Shown here in pieces: positions 1 through 6,792 of a DNA stretch of 9,984 nt. Within the stretch, counting starts at the first letter, position 1. The number at the start of each line of letters is the position of its first letter. The stretch is taken from assembly GCA_958407555.1 (NCBI GenBank), contig CATYJC010000062.1, forward strand, positions 1-9,984, written 5' to 3'. Below the pieces are notes generated by a model. It worked only from the letters and a program-made list of their open reading frames with translations, did not search any database and had not been told where the DNA came from. The translations under genes and the position numbers were made by a program. Source of the stretch: an uncultured Collinsella sp. Lineage in GTDB: Bacteria; Actinomycetota; Coriobacteriia; Coriobacteriales; Coriobacteriaceae.

Positions 1-451
1 CGGCATCGCACAGGCCGATCATGGCGATGAACAGACCCAAGCCAACCGAGATGGCGTGGCGCAGGACCACAGGGATGGCGTCCATGATGGCCTCGCGCAG
101 GCCGCACAGGACGAGCAGCAAGATGACGATACCCTCGAGGAAGATAACGCTCATGGCCACGTGCCAGTCGCCGCCGCACATGGTGGTGGCGATGCCCGCG
201 ATCATGGCGTTGATGCCCAAACCCGACGCGCAGGCGAGCGGGCGGTTTGCGAAGATGCCCATGCAGATGGTCATGATACCAGCGCCCAGGCAGGTGGCGC
301 AGGCGAGCGCTCCCGCATCGATGCCGGCGCCCGAGAGCACCGCAGGGTTGACGGCGATGATGTAGGCCATCGCCAGGAATGTTGTCAGTCCAGCGCGAAG
401 TTCGGTCCCGATTGTGGACTTGCGCTCACTGACGTGAAATAGTTCGTCCAT
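1..451 (-). CDS. NCS2/AzgA-type purine permease, N-terminal part (runs off window)
   Basis: This gene is read on the minus strand from ATG at 451 and leaves the window after 150 complete codons; full-length family members are about 430-480 residues. It should be an inner-membrane purine:cation symporter importing hypoxanthine, guanine or adenine for salvage. The N-terminus has the AzgA/PbuG signature: a TE-RAGLTTFLAMAYI stretch (residues 16-31) followed by VNPAVLS (34-40) and AGID. The segment ANRPLACASGLGINA (68-82) is the family's substrate-site region, and GLGLFIAMIG (137-146) begins a later helix. Hydrophobic helices lie near 22-38, 47-67, 97-117 and 127-147. The start is supported by AAGGAAAGG about 6 bases upstream. 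An overlapping ATG at 455 is out of frame. The gene is divergent from the deformylase homolog. Which purine it carries cannot be told from this part. Confidence 0.9.
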   Translation of the reverse strand, partial: MDELFHVSERKSTIGTELRAGLTTFLAMAYIIAVNPAVLSGAGIDAGALACATCLGAGIMTICMGIFANRPLACASGLGINAMIAGIATTMCGGDWHVAMSVIFLEGIVILLLVLCGLREAIMDAIPVVLRHAISVGLGLFIAMIGLCDA

Positions 452-506
452 GCATACCCTTTCCTTGTTCGGCCCCGAGTTTAGGCCGATTGACACGAAC
501 TCACTT

Positions 507-512
507 ACTATA
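507..512 (-). promoter_or_regulatory. possible -10 box for the purine permease
   Basis: Read on the minus strand this is TATAGT, about 55 bases upstream of the permease ATG. No good -35 hexamer sits 16-18 bases further upstream, so the call is weak. The stretch 452-576 otherwise holds no gene that I can support. Confidence 0.25.
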
Positions 513-576
513 TCGCCTTTACAACCTTGCTGTTCCTCACATGTTGATGTTCGGCGCTTTGTAACGGACGGGCGGT

Positions 577-611
577 ATTTTCCGTATGAAAATGTGTGGG
601 TACCGTATACT
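577..611 (+). promoter_or_regulatory. candidate promoter and operator dyad of the 645 gene
   Basis: TATACT at 606-611 is a good -10 box 33 bases before the ATG at 645. The expected -35 position (about 583-588) has no consensus hexamer. It sits instead in a perfect dyad, ATTTTC-N5-GAAAAT at 577-593. A dyad over a poor -35 suggests control by a protein, either repressor or activator; this is inference. Confidence 0.4.
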
Positions 612-644
612 TAAGCAGTTACAACGACCCCTATGGAGGAACGT

Positions 645-1064
645 ATGATTAAAGAGCTCTGCCACGACGAGGCTATTCTGTCCCAGCGTTGCGAGATCGC
701 GACCGTCGAGGACGAGTCGGTGGCACAGGACCTGATCGATACCATCAAGTCGCTCGACGATGCCGGCTGCCTTGCCGCCAACCAGATCGGCGTCACCAAG
801 AAGGTCTGCGTCTACCTGGACGATGCCGGCGAGCCCCATGTGCTCTACAACCCCCGTCTGGTGTTTGGCCTGGGTGCCAACAAGATGGAGGAGAGCTGCC
901 TGACGCACGACGAGATCACCAAGTCCACGCGCTATATCAAGTGCAAGGTTGCCTTTGACCAGATTGTCGACGGCAAGATGAAGGAGTGCCGCCGCGACTA
1001 CGCGGGCTTCGAGGCGCAGATGATTCAACACATGATTGATCACTGTCTAGGAAAGTTGGTCTAA
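645..1064 (+). CDS. def: peptide deformylase homolog lacking the catalytic Glu (HMIDH)
   Basis: This 139-residue protein belongs to the short peptide deformylase family, Fe/Zn enzymes that remove the formyl group from nascent N-terminal fMet in the cytoplasm. Three family motifs are visible. Motif I is GCLAANQIG (41-49), with the expected Gln at 47. Motif II is ESCLT (83-87), with metal-ligand Cys85. Motif III is HMIDH (129-133), with both ligand His residues but Met130 in place of the catalytic Glu. The canonical Gly of motif II is also Ser. Metal binding may survive, but classical deformylation should be impaired. The start is ATG 645, because GGAGGA at 635-640 lies 4 bases upstream; an in-frame ATG at 633 overlaps that site. 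The frame is intact, so this is not an obvious pseudogene. It may be a divergent amidohydrolase, a nascent-peptide or metal-binding protein, or an enzyme using another base. Confidence 0.85.
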   Translation: MIKELCHDEAILSQRCEIATVEDESVAQDLIDTIKSLDDAGCLAANQIGVTKKVCVYLDDAGEPHVLYNPRLVFGLGANKMEESCLTHDEITKSTRYIKCKVAFDQIVDGKMKECRRDYAGFEAQMIQHMIDHCLGKLV

Positions 1065-1167
1065 GGGGACCAAAGCACCGCACCTTGCCGCCCAATCGTC
1101 GCTCGCGTACCTTAAGTACGCTTCGCTCCTCTTTCGTGGCAATCTGCGGCACTTTGACCCCTTAGAC
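1059..1167. repeat. 109-bp imperfect inverted repeat overlapping the 645 gene's stop codon
   Basis: The outer arms match exactly for 10 bases (GTCTAAGGGG at 1059-1068 against the complement of 1158-1167). The match continues imperfectly through CAAAG, CCGCA and TTGCC blocks. The inner stem is GCGTAC (1105-1110) and GTACGC (1116-1121) around a CTTAA loop. Outer and inner arms share one centre at 1113. The left arm includes the last Val codon and TAA stop of the upstream gene. The region between arm blocks is unpaired or weak. It could be a REP/MITE-like dispersed element or an mRNA 3'-end hairpin. No transposase and no clear target-site duplication are visible. Confidence 0.7.
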
Positions 1168-1209
1168 GACCTGCGGGGTTAACTTGGTTGAGTTGATCCT
1201 GCTTGAATA

Positions 1210-1250
1210 GTCCGGGCGTGACATTGTTGTCATGTCCGGGCTTTTTTGTT
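1210..1250 (+). terminator. Rho-independent terminator
   Basis: A 14-bp stem with three G-U wobbles pairs 1210-1223 with 1228-1241 around a TTGT loop. Six T follow directly (1242-1247), then GTT. It ends the transcript of the 645 gene and insulates the hydrolase gene at 1309. Confidence 0.9.
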
Positions 1251-1308
1251 TAGCGCCTCTTTGATTGGTGACAATAAGCTTAGAAAGAACGTAGAGCTAG
1301 GAGGCGCC

Positions 1309-2274
1309 ATGTGTACGAGCATTCGATTTACCGATAATTCTGGCCACATGTATCTAGGCCGCAACCTCGACTGGAGCTTTGACTACGGCCAACAGGTTCG
1401 CGTGATGCCGCGCGGGTTCCACATTCCGTATTCGTTTATCGACGACGCGACAGCGGCACACGCGGTGATCGGTATGTGCATCGATTACAAGAACTACCCT
1501 ATGTTCTTCGACTGCGGTAACGATGCGGGTCTGGCTGTGGCGGGGCTCAACTTTCCCGGCTATGCCGAGTATGCCGAGGGCCCGGTTGATGGCAAGACCA
1601 ATATCGCGGCCTATGAGTTTCCCCTGTGGGTGGCAGCGACGTTCTCGACGGTCGATGAGGTCGAGGTCGCGCTGCGCGACACGGTGATTGTCGCCAAATC
1701 TGCCGGAGAGGGGCTGGGCGTGTCGCTGCTCCATTGGATTATCGGCGACAGCCAGCGCAGCATCGTGGTCGAGATGATGGCTGACGGCCTGCATGTATAC
1801 GACGATCCGGTCGACACCCTTGCCAATCAGCCGACCTTCCCGTGGCACATGGAAAACCTGCGCACCTATATCACTGCCACAAGCGATTTTCCGCAGACGG
1901 CGACATGGCGTGGCGCCGAGCTCAAGCCCTATGGCGCGGGTGCCGGCATGCGCGGTGTTCCGGGTGACTGCTATTCACCGAGCCGTTTTGTAAAGGCGGC
2001 GTACCTCAATGCCAATTACCCGCAAAAGGAGAGCGAGACCGAAAACGTCGTCCGTATGTTCCGCTCGCTCGAGGGCGTGGTGATGATTGAGGGGGCGTCC
2101 AGGATGGGCGATGGCAAGTTCGAAAAGACTATCTACACCGGATGCTTTAGCGCGCGCACGGGCAATTATTACTATGCGATGTATGAGGATCCGTCGATTC
2201 GCTACGTGAGTCTGACAGATGCCGAGGGCGCGAGCCCCGATAGGCTCGTGGTTCCCGAGCCGCGTCGTTCGTAG
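1309..2274 (+). CDS. bsh: bile salt hydrolase-type choloylglycine hydrolase (Ntn hydrolase)
   Basis: This 321-residue cytoplasmic enzyme is of the CBAH family (family length about 315-330), which cleaves the amide bond of glycine- or taurine-conjugated bile acids. After removal of Met1, Cys2 becomes the N-terminal nucleophile, so the ATG at 1309 is the required start. AGGAGG at 1299-1304 supports it. Catalytic residues seen are Cys2, Arg18, Asp21 (in GRNLDW), Asn81 (GLNFPGY), Asn173 (ANQP) and Arg226 (SPSRF). They match the known set Cys2/Arg18/Asp21/Asn82/Asn175/Arg228. Asn81, where penicillin V acylases usually have Tyr, favours bile salt over penicillin V. No signal peptide is seen. A weak promoter may lie between the preceding terminator and the start, for example GACAAT at 1270-1275. 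The gene is monocistronic and convergent with kup. Family is near certain; substrate preference is inferred. Confidence 0.92.
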   Translation: MCTSIRFTDNSGHMYLGRNLDWSFDYGQQVRVMPRGFHIPYSFIDDATAAHAVIGMCIDYKNYPMFFDCGNDAGLAVAGLNFPGYAEYAEGPVDGKTNIAAYEFPLWVAATFSTVDEVEVALRDTVIVAKSAGEGLGVSLLHWIIGDSQRSIVVEMMADGLHVYDDPVDTLANQPTFPWHMENLRTYITATSDFPQTATWRGAELKPYGAGAGMRGVPGDCYSPSRFVKAAYLNANYPQKESETENVVRMFRSLEGVVMIEGASRMGDGKFEKTIYTGCFSARTGNYYYAMYEDPSIRYVSLTDAEGASPDRLVVPEPRRS

Positions 2275-2297
2275 CCGTTAGCTTTACTGCAATGCAA

Positions 2298-2333
2298 AGC
2301 GACCCTGCGCCTCTCGTGAGGTGCAGGGCCGCT
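2298..2333. terminator. hairpin terminator between convergent genes
   Basis: An 11-bp stem (2303-2313 with 2318-2328, one G-U pair) closes on a TCGT loop. It extends by AGCG/CGCT past one mismatch, giving 2298-2333. It lies 24 bases after the hydrolase stop and 21 bases after the kup stop, so it could serve both strands. T-tracts are poor on either side, so termination strength is uncertain. Confidence 0.65.
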
Positions 2334-2353
2334 GTCGTTGATTTGTGACGTCA

Positions 2354-4603
2354 CTAGAAGTTGACGTCGTTGAGTTGTTCGCTCTCGAGGCCGTCGAGCT
2401 GTTGCTGTTCGGGCGTATCGGCGACGCTCTCGAGCAGCTCGGTGGGATCGACGTTCATGTTTCTACCGGCCTCGTTGCCGTTGACCAAGTCGTCCGAGAA
2501 GATGTCGACTTCCATTTCCTCGGCTTCCTCGATCTGAACTTCGAGCGGCACCTGGGTGCGCACGAGTTTGACTGCCGGGCGCATGCGGGCAAAGAGGGGC
2601 ACGTACTCGATGATGATGGCCGAGTTCTCTAGACCGTACCAGCGTGCCGGGCTTCCGCAGGCGCGGCGGACGGCGTACTTGATGGCCATCACGCGGTGGT
2701 CGTTGCGGTTGATGTCCGTTTCGGGGGCGAGCATCTTGCGCAGCATGCAAAAACGGAAGTCGCCCACGTTGCCGCGTGTCTCGTAGATGGAGTAGGTGTG
2801 ATGCTGCGGCGGCAGCTCACCCGATGCCATCAGGTCGCCAACGATCTGGCGCAGGTAGGCATTGATGCGCTGGTTGACCTTAAAGCCCAGGTCCAGGCGC
2901 ACGCGGAACAGGAAGTCCGTGCCAAAGGTCTCGACGGAATACTCGTGCGTATAGGGCTCATCGGTAACGTACACGTTGATGAACCAGTATGCCTTGGCGC
3001 GCTTGGGATGCTTATCCAAGATGGAATAGAGCACATCGCGGTCGAGCGTGAGCGGGTCGGGGCTGTTGGTGAGGAACACCAGGTTGTCGGCAAGCACGGG
3101 ATAGGTCTCGTCGTTGCGCAGGCGGTCGAGCTGGTCAATGTACTTGGAGACGGGCAGCAGGATGGTCTGCGTGCGCTCAATGGCGGTGCCGCGGCGCCAC
3201 ACGTACATAAGGCCAAACAGCAGCGCGGCCAAGAAGATCATGACATAGCCGCCGTCAAAGAACATGGTGAGGCACGAGGCAAAGAAGCACAGCTCAATGG
3301 CGCCAAAGAGCAGTGCGAAGACGCAGGCACCCAGTTTGTGCTTGAGGATGCCGGCGATGTAGCTCGTCAAAAGCGTCGTGGTCATGAGCATGGTCACGGT
3401 GATGGCGAGGCCGTAGGCGCTCTCCATGCGCTCGGAGTTCTGGAACAGCAGCACGATGAAGATGCAGCCGACCCACATGATGTTGTTGACGAGCGGAATA
3501 TAGAGCTGGCCCTTGGTGTCGCTGGGGTAGTGGATGCGCAGGTGCGGCATGAGATTGAGACGGGTTGCCTCGGATACCAGCGAGAACGAGCCGGTGATGA
3601 GCGCCTGCGAGGCGATGATGGCCGCTACGGCCGAAAGCACGATGGCAAAGGGGCGCAGGGGCTCGGGAAGCATCATGTAGAACGGGTTGACGATATCCAT
3701 CGCGAGCATCTGGGGGTTGGAGTTATTGGCGAGCAGCCAAGCTCCCTGACCCAGATAGTTGAGGATAAGGGCCGCCTTAACAAACGGCCAGGATGCATAG
3801 ATGTTTGCCTTGCCCACGTGGCCCATGTCCGAGTAGAGCGCCTCGGCGCCGGTCGTCGACAGAAAGACGAAGCCGAGCACCATGATGCCCGAGTGGTTGA
3901 TGGGCGAGAACAGGAACATGATGCCGCGAATGGGGTTGAGCGCGCGCAGGATGGACAGGTTGCCGAGCATGTTGAACAGGCCGGCGCCAGCCAAAAACAG
4001 GAACCACAGCGTCATGAGCGGGCCGAACAGCTTGCCGATCGACGAGGTACCGGCGCGCTGCATGGCAAACAGCCCGCAGATAATGATGATGGTGATGATA
4101 ATGACGTTGGTCTGGCCGTCGCCCAGCAGCGCATGGCCCCATTCGATGGTGCGCAGACCCTCGATGGCCGTGGTGACCGTGACGGCGGGGGTGAGGATGC
4201 CGTCGGCGAGCAGCGCCGCGCCGCCGATCATGGCGGGAAGGATTAGCCACGGTGCTACCTTGCGCACCAGGCTAAACAGGGCGAAGATGCCGCCCTCGTT
4301 GTGGTTATCGGCCTTCATGGCGATAACCACGTACTTGACCGTGGTCACGAGCGTCATGGTCCAGATGACGAGCGAAAGCGCGCCCAGGATCATGTCCTCG
4401 CTGACGGTGCCGATGCCGCCGTTGTTGGCGACAATTGATTTCATGGTGTACATGGGGCTCGTGCCGATGTCGCCGTATACGACGCCGAGCGTAACGAGCA
4501 GCATGCCAGCGGAGAGGGGAATGGCTCCATGCCCGCCTTGACCACGCTGGTCTTGGGGGCTTGCCTCCAGTTTGTTGTGTGCCACGTGGACTCCCTTGGA
4601 CAT
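2354..4603 (-). CDS. kup: Kup family potassium transporter
   Basis: This 749-residue membrane protein is of the KUP/HAK/KT family (K_trans), which imports K+ with H+. Signatures in order: GVVYGDIGTSPMY (40-52), KADNHNEGG (97-105), ADGILTPAVT (133-142), TTGAEALYSDMGH (250-262), LNYLGQGAWLL (281-291) and ASQALITGSFSLVSEA further on. About twelve hydrophobic segments fill residues 30-470, followed by a cytoplasmic domain of about 270 residues. That domain ends in an acidic Glu/Asp-rich tail, which makes the protein somewhat long for the family. The ATG at 4603 has only a modest AGAGG upstream. An in-frame GTG at 4585 is preceded at good spacing by AAGGGAG, so a start six codons later is possible. 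It is separated from the upstream EamA gene by 139 bases and is convergent with the hydrolase. I see no c-di-AMP riboswitch before it. Confidence 0.96.
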   Translation of the reverse strand: MSKGVHVAHNKLEASPQDQRGQGGHGAIPLSAGMLLVTLGVVYGDIGTSPMYTMKSIVANNGGIGTVSEDMILGALSLVIWTMTLVTTVKYVVIAMKADNHNEGGIFALFSLVRKVAPWLILPAMIGGAALLADGILTPAVTVTTAIEGLRTIEWGHALLGDGQTNVIIITIIIICGLFAMQRAGTSSIGKLFGPLMTLWFLFLAGAGLFNMLGNLSILRALNPIRGIMFLFSPINHSGIMVLGFVFLSTTGAEALYSDMGHVGKANIYASWPFVKAALILNYLGQGAWLLANNSNPQMLAMDIVNPFYMMLPEPLRPFAIVLSAVAAIIASQALITGSFSLVSEATRLNLMPHLRIHYPSDTKGQLYIPLVNNIMWVGCIFIVLLFQNSERMESAYGLAITVTMLMTTTLLTSYIAGILKHKLGACVFALLFGAIELCFFASCLTMFFDGGYVMIFLAALLFGLMYVWRRGTAIERTQTILLPVSKYIDQLDRLRNDETYPVLADNLVFLTNSPDPLTLDRDVLYSILDKHPKRAKAYWFINVYVTDEPYTHEYSVETFGTDFLFRVRLDLGFKVNQRINAYLRQIVGDLMASGELPPQHHTYSIYETRGNVGDFRFCMLRKMLAPETDINRNDHRVMAIKYAVRRACGSPARWYGLENSAIIIEYVPLFARMRPAVKLVRTQVPLEVQIEEAEEMEVDIFSDDLVNGNEAGRNMNVDPTELLESVADTPEQQQLDGLESEQLNDVNF

Positions 4604-4742
4604 TTAGCCTCTGCAAAGGGCAGCAGACCTTTATGCCATCTTTATACATATAAGAGCAGTTTGGCACATCGGGGTGTTTTAGACAATAATCCCCATCTGG
4701 GGAGCAGTTGCTTGCGCAGATAACATTTCAAAGCAGGGGCTG
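4604..4742 (-). promoter_or_regulatory. kup leader: possible promoter and small hairpins
   Basis: On the minus strand an AT-rich block contains TATAAA (complement of 4641-4646), a possible -10 box without a convincing -35. A short hairpin (TCCCC/GGGGA at 4690-4703, loop of four) could weakly end the EamA transcript. A 5-bp stem, TCTGC with GCAGA, lies within 25 bases of the kup ATG and partly overlaps its weak ribosome site. None of these is strong alone. Confidence 0.3.
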
Positions 4743-5654
4743 TTAGGCGCGTGCTGCCTGAGCGATGCCGGTCTTGGCACCTGCGCGTTTGCCGGCGAGT
4801 TCGCAAAAGAGCGCGCCGCCGATGATAAGTGCAGCGCCCATCAGGCGGACCGGTGTTATGGCTTCGCCCAAAAGGACGGCCGAGAACACGACCGCCGAAA
4901 GCGGCTCGAGGTAGCCGACGACGGCGACGGTCTGGACGGGTAGCTTGGCGACGGCACTAAAGTAGAGCAGGCAACCGATGCCGGTGTTGACGACGCCGAG
5001 CATGACGACGGCGCGCCAATCAATACTGGCGGCGACGCCGGCGGATAGGAATGAGGGAGCGCCCTGCGTGATGAGCGTGAGGACCAGCGCGGTCACAAAG
5101 GCGGCACTCACCTGGAGCGCGGAGTTCTCGAGACCCTCGATGTGTGGCGCACCCTTGCTGGCGATGACCATCAGCGCATAGCAAAATGCCGAGGCGATTC
5201 CGCAAGCGATACCCGCAATGGGCATATTGCCGCCTAGACCTTGTGCCGCAATGAGAAAAGCACCGCAGGTGACGGCGATAAACCCGGCGATTTTGCCGCC
5301 GGTCAGCTTTTCGCCAAAGATGAGTGGGGAGAGCGCCATGACGATGATGGGGCCGCAGTAGTACAGCAGCGAGGATACGCCGACGCCGATCGTCTGGTAG
5401 GCGCGGAACAGAAAAATCCAGCTGGCACCCAGCGCGGCTCCCGAGAGGAGGAGGGCTGCGGCTTCGCGGGGACGAGATGGCGCCTGCAACTTATGGCGTT
5501 GGGTGATGGCGAGGATGGTGACAAGCGAGAGAGCGCCCAAAAACGTGCGTAGTAGCACGATATCGGAGCTCGGCAGCGCGATGGCAGCGGCGATGATGCC
5601 GTTGGAGCCAAACAATAGCAATGCTGCTAAGTACGTAAACAGCCCGTTGTTCAT
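4743..5654 (-). CDS. EamA/DMT-superfamily transporter
   Basis: This 303-residue integral membrane protein has two EamA repeats, roughly residues 6-138 and 147-284, giving about ten helices as usual for the drug/metabolite transporter superfamily. The end of the first repeat shows SPLIFGEKLTGGKIAG (109-124). The end of the second shows YLEPLSAVVFSAVLLGE (248-264), the family hallmark in which the helix nine region precedes a conserved Glu. Members export amino acids, metabolites or drugs, or import some solutes; the substrate is not readable here. The ATG at 5654 follows GGAAG at short spacing. It is divergent from a LysR regulator with a dyad 30 bases upstream of its start, a common arrangement in which the regulator controls the exporter in response to a small molecule. 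Confidence 0.92.
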   Translation of the reverse strand: MNNGLFTYLAALLLFGSNGIIAAAIALPSSDIVLLRTFLGALSLVTILAITQRHKLQAPSRPREAAALLLSGAALGASWIFLFRAYQTIGVGVSSLLYYCGPIIVMALSPLIFGEKLTGGKIAGFIAVTCGAFLIAAQGLGGNMPIAGIACGIASAFCYALMVIASKGAPHIEGLENSALQVSAAFVTALVLTLITQGAPSFLSAGVAASIDWRAVVMLGVVNTGIGCLLYFSAVAKLPVQTVAVVGYLEPLSAVVFSAVLLGEAITPVRLMGAALIIGGALFCELAGKRAGAKTGIAQAARA

Positions 5655-5683
5655 GCGCTTCCATCCCCTCTATATCCGACCAT

Positions 5684-5727
5684 GTTCACTATGGGTGAAC
5701 TGGCTTTAGAAGAAAAGCGAATATAAT
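5684..5727. promoter_or_regulatory. LysR-box-like dyad and lysR -10 box
   Basis: GTTCAC-N5-GTGAAC at 5684-5700 is a perfect dyad containing the T-N11-A pattern of LysR-type binding sites. TATAAT at 5722-5727 is a perfect -10 for the plus-strand regulator gene, with no good -35 at 17 bases. The dyad lies just upstream of that position and also upstream of the divergent transporter. A second small dyad, CATGA-N7-TCATG (5738-5754), lies downstream of the -10. Autoregulation and control of the transporter are inferred. Confidence 0.6.
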
Positions 5728-5772
5728 GCATAGATAACATGACAAAAAATCATGCAAAGGTGGAGGGGCGCC

Positions 5773-6630
5773 GTGGAAACGAATGTTCAAAAGATGCAGG
5801 TCCTGCTCGAGACCGTGCGCGCCGGCAGTTTTACGCGCGCCGCCGAGCGGCTGAGCTATTCGCAGTCGGGCGTGAGCCGTATGGTGGCCGATCTTGAGGC
5901 CGACTGGGGCTTTAAAGTGCTTGATAGAAGCCGCGAGGGCGTAGTGCTTTCTGCCGACGGGCGGCAAGTTATGCCGGCGGTCGAGGCGCTCTGTGAGGAA
6001 TTCACTCGCTTGCAGCGACGGGTGGATGAGATGCGTGGGCTCATGCGCGGCAAAATCTGCATCGGTACGTTTTCGAGCGTGGCGACCCACGTGCTGCCGC
6101 CGGTGATTGCGCACTTTCGCGCCGATCACCCGGACGTCGATTACGAGCTGCTGATGGGTGATTACTCCGAGATTGAGCAATGGGTGGCGGAAGGTCGCTG
6201 CGACCTGGGCTTTATTCCGCGCGAACCACGCGGCGCCGGCATGGCGTCGCGGCCGTTGGTGCAAGACGAGCTGATGGCCGTGGTGCCAGCGGACTCCTCG
6301 CTTGCCACCGCGGAGGTCGTTTCCCTTGCCGATTTGGCCAACGAGCAGTTTATTCTGCTGGAACGCGGTAGCGACGACGAGATTACGCCGCTGTTTCGCC
6401 GCGCGGGCCTGGCGGTACGCTCTAAGCTGTCGACCTGGGATGACTATGCGATTATGGCCATGGTCGAGGATGGCCTGGGCGTGAGCATTCTTCCGGCGCT
6501 CATCTTGCGCCGCTGCCAGTTCGATGTTGCCGTGCGCCCGCTCGAGGGACGTCCTCATCGGCAGATCAACGCCATATACCGCACCGCTGACGTTTCGCTT
6601 GCGGCGGCTCGTTTCCTTGAATATCTCTAA
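5773..6630 (+). CDS. LysR-family transcriptional regulator
   Basis: This 285-residue LysR-type regulator has an N-terminal winged helix-turn-helix (about residues 6-62, with GSFTRAAERLSYSQSGVSRM at 18-37). A linker helix follows, then a co-inducer-binding domain from about 93 to the end, including GVSILP near the C-terminus. Length is normal for the family (about 290-300). The start is placed at GTG 5773, because GGAGG at 5762-5766 lies 6 bases upstream; the in-frame ATG at 5752 would put that ribosome site inside the gene. It is transcribed away from the EamA transporter at 4743-5654 and probably controls it, binding the dyad at 5684-5700. The ligand is unknown. Confidence 0.93.
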   Translation: METNVQKMQVLLETVRAGSFTRAAERLSYSQSGVSRMVADLEADWGFKVLDRSREGVVLSADGRQVMPAVEALCEEFTRLQRRVDEMRGLMRGKICIGTFSSVATHVLPPVIAHFRADHPDVDYELLMGDYSEIEQWVAEGRCDLGFIPREPRGAGMASRPLVQDELMAVVPADSSLATAEVVSLADLANEQFILLERGSDDEITPLFRRAGLAVRSKLSTWDDYAIMAMVEDGLGVSILPALILRRCQFDVAVRPLEGRPHRQINAIYRTADVSLAAARFLEYL

Positions 6631-6643
6631 AAGCGCGTACCTG

Positions 6644-6661
6644 TTGTCCACTTTGGGACAA
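6644..6661. promoter_or_regulatory. TTGTCC dyad after lysR
   Basis: TTGTCC-N6-GGACAA is a perfect inverted repeat 14 bases after the lysR stop. It lacks a T-tract, so it is not a standard terminator. It may be an operator lying upstream of the HTH-aminotransferase promoter. Confidence 0.35.
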
Positions 6662-6689
6662 TTCTCGAGGCTCGGTACATTTTCTTGTG

Positions 6690-6774
6690 AAATTGAACTT
6701 TCGGATAATGTGCCGCGCTATACTGCTGCCTAAATTGAACTCAGGTTCAATTCGTGTTCTATAAATTGAACTTT
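6690..6774 (+). promoter_or_regulatory. AATTGAAC operator array with promoter
   Basis: The 8-mer AATTGAAC occurs in direct orientation at 6691-6698, 6733-6740 and 6764-6771. It occurs inverted (GTTCAATT) at 6745-6752, forming a perfect 20-bp palindrome with the second copy. Direct copies are 42 and 31 bases apart, close to four and three helical turns. TATACT at 6719-6724 is a likely -10, placing the first copy over the -35 region and the palindrome at the transcription start. This looks like an operator for an XRE-type regulator, and the gene just downstream encodes such a domain. Confidence 0.7.
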
Positions 6775-6792
6775 GCCAGCAAGGAGGTTCCT

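Noticed and set aside
452..560. Purine riboswitch before the permease
   Set aside because: Conserved purine-aptamer loops and the three-stem layout were not found in the minus-strand leader, which is short if the 507-512 box is used.
1059..1167. Rho-independent terminator of the 645 gene
   Set aside because: The inverted repeat has no T-tract and starts inside the coding sequence; the hairpin at 1210-1250 fits termination much better.
1246..1308. Upstream in-frame start extending the bile salt hydrolase by 21 codons
   Set aside because: The enzyme needs Cys directly after the initiator Met, and AGGAGG sits at proper distance from ATG 1309. The extension begins inside the terminator region.
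2696..4246. Long open frame opposite kup (plus strand, 516 codons)
   Set aside because: It is a shadow of kup produced by high-GC codon bias. Its composition is low-complexity and His/Gln/Gly-rich, it resembles no family, and it has no suitable ribosome site.
4604..4742. c-di-AMP (ydaO) riboswitch before kup
   Set aside because: Such riboswitches often precede K+ transporters, but the 139-base gap shows only small stems and none of the conserved ydaO core that I could recognise.
5752..5772. ATG start extending LysR by seven codons
   Set aside because: It would place the GGAGG ribosome site inside the coding region; GTG 5773 is correctly spaced from it.
5689..6651. Open frame opposite lysR (minus strand, 320 codons)
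   Set aside because: It is antisense to a clear LysR regulator, covers the divergent promoter, and has no family resemblance.
6754..6792. GTG start extending the HTH-aminotransferase by 13 codons
   Set aside because: The extension covers an AATTGAAC operator copy and the AAGGAGG that serves GTG 6793.
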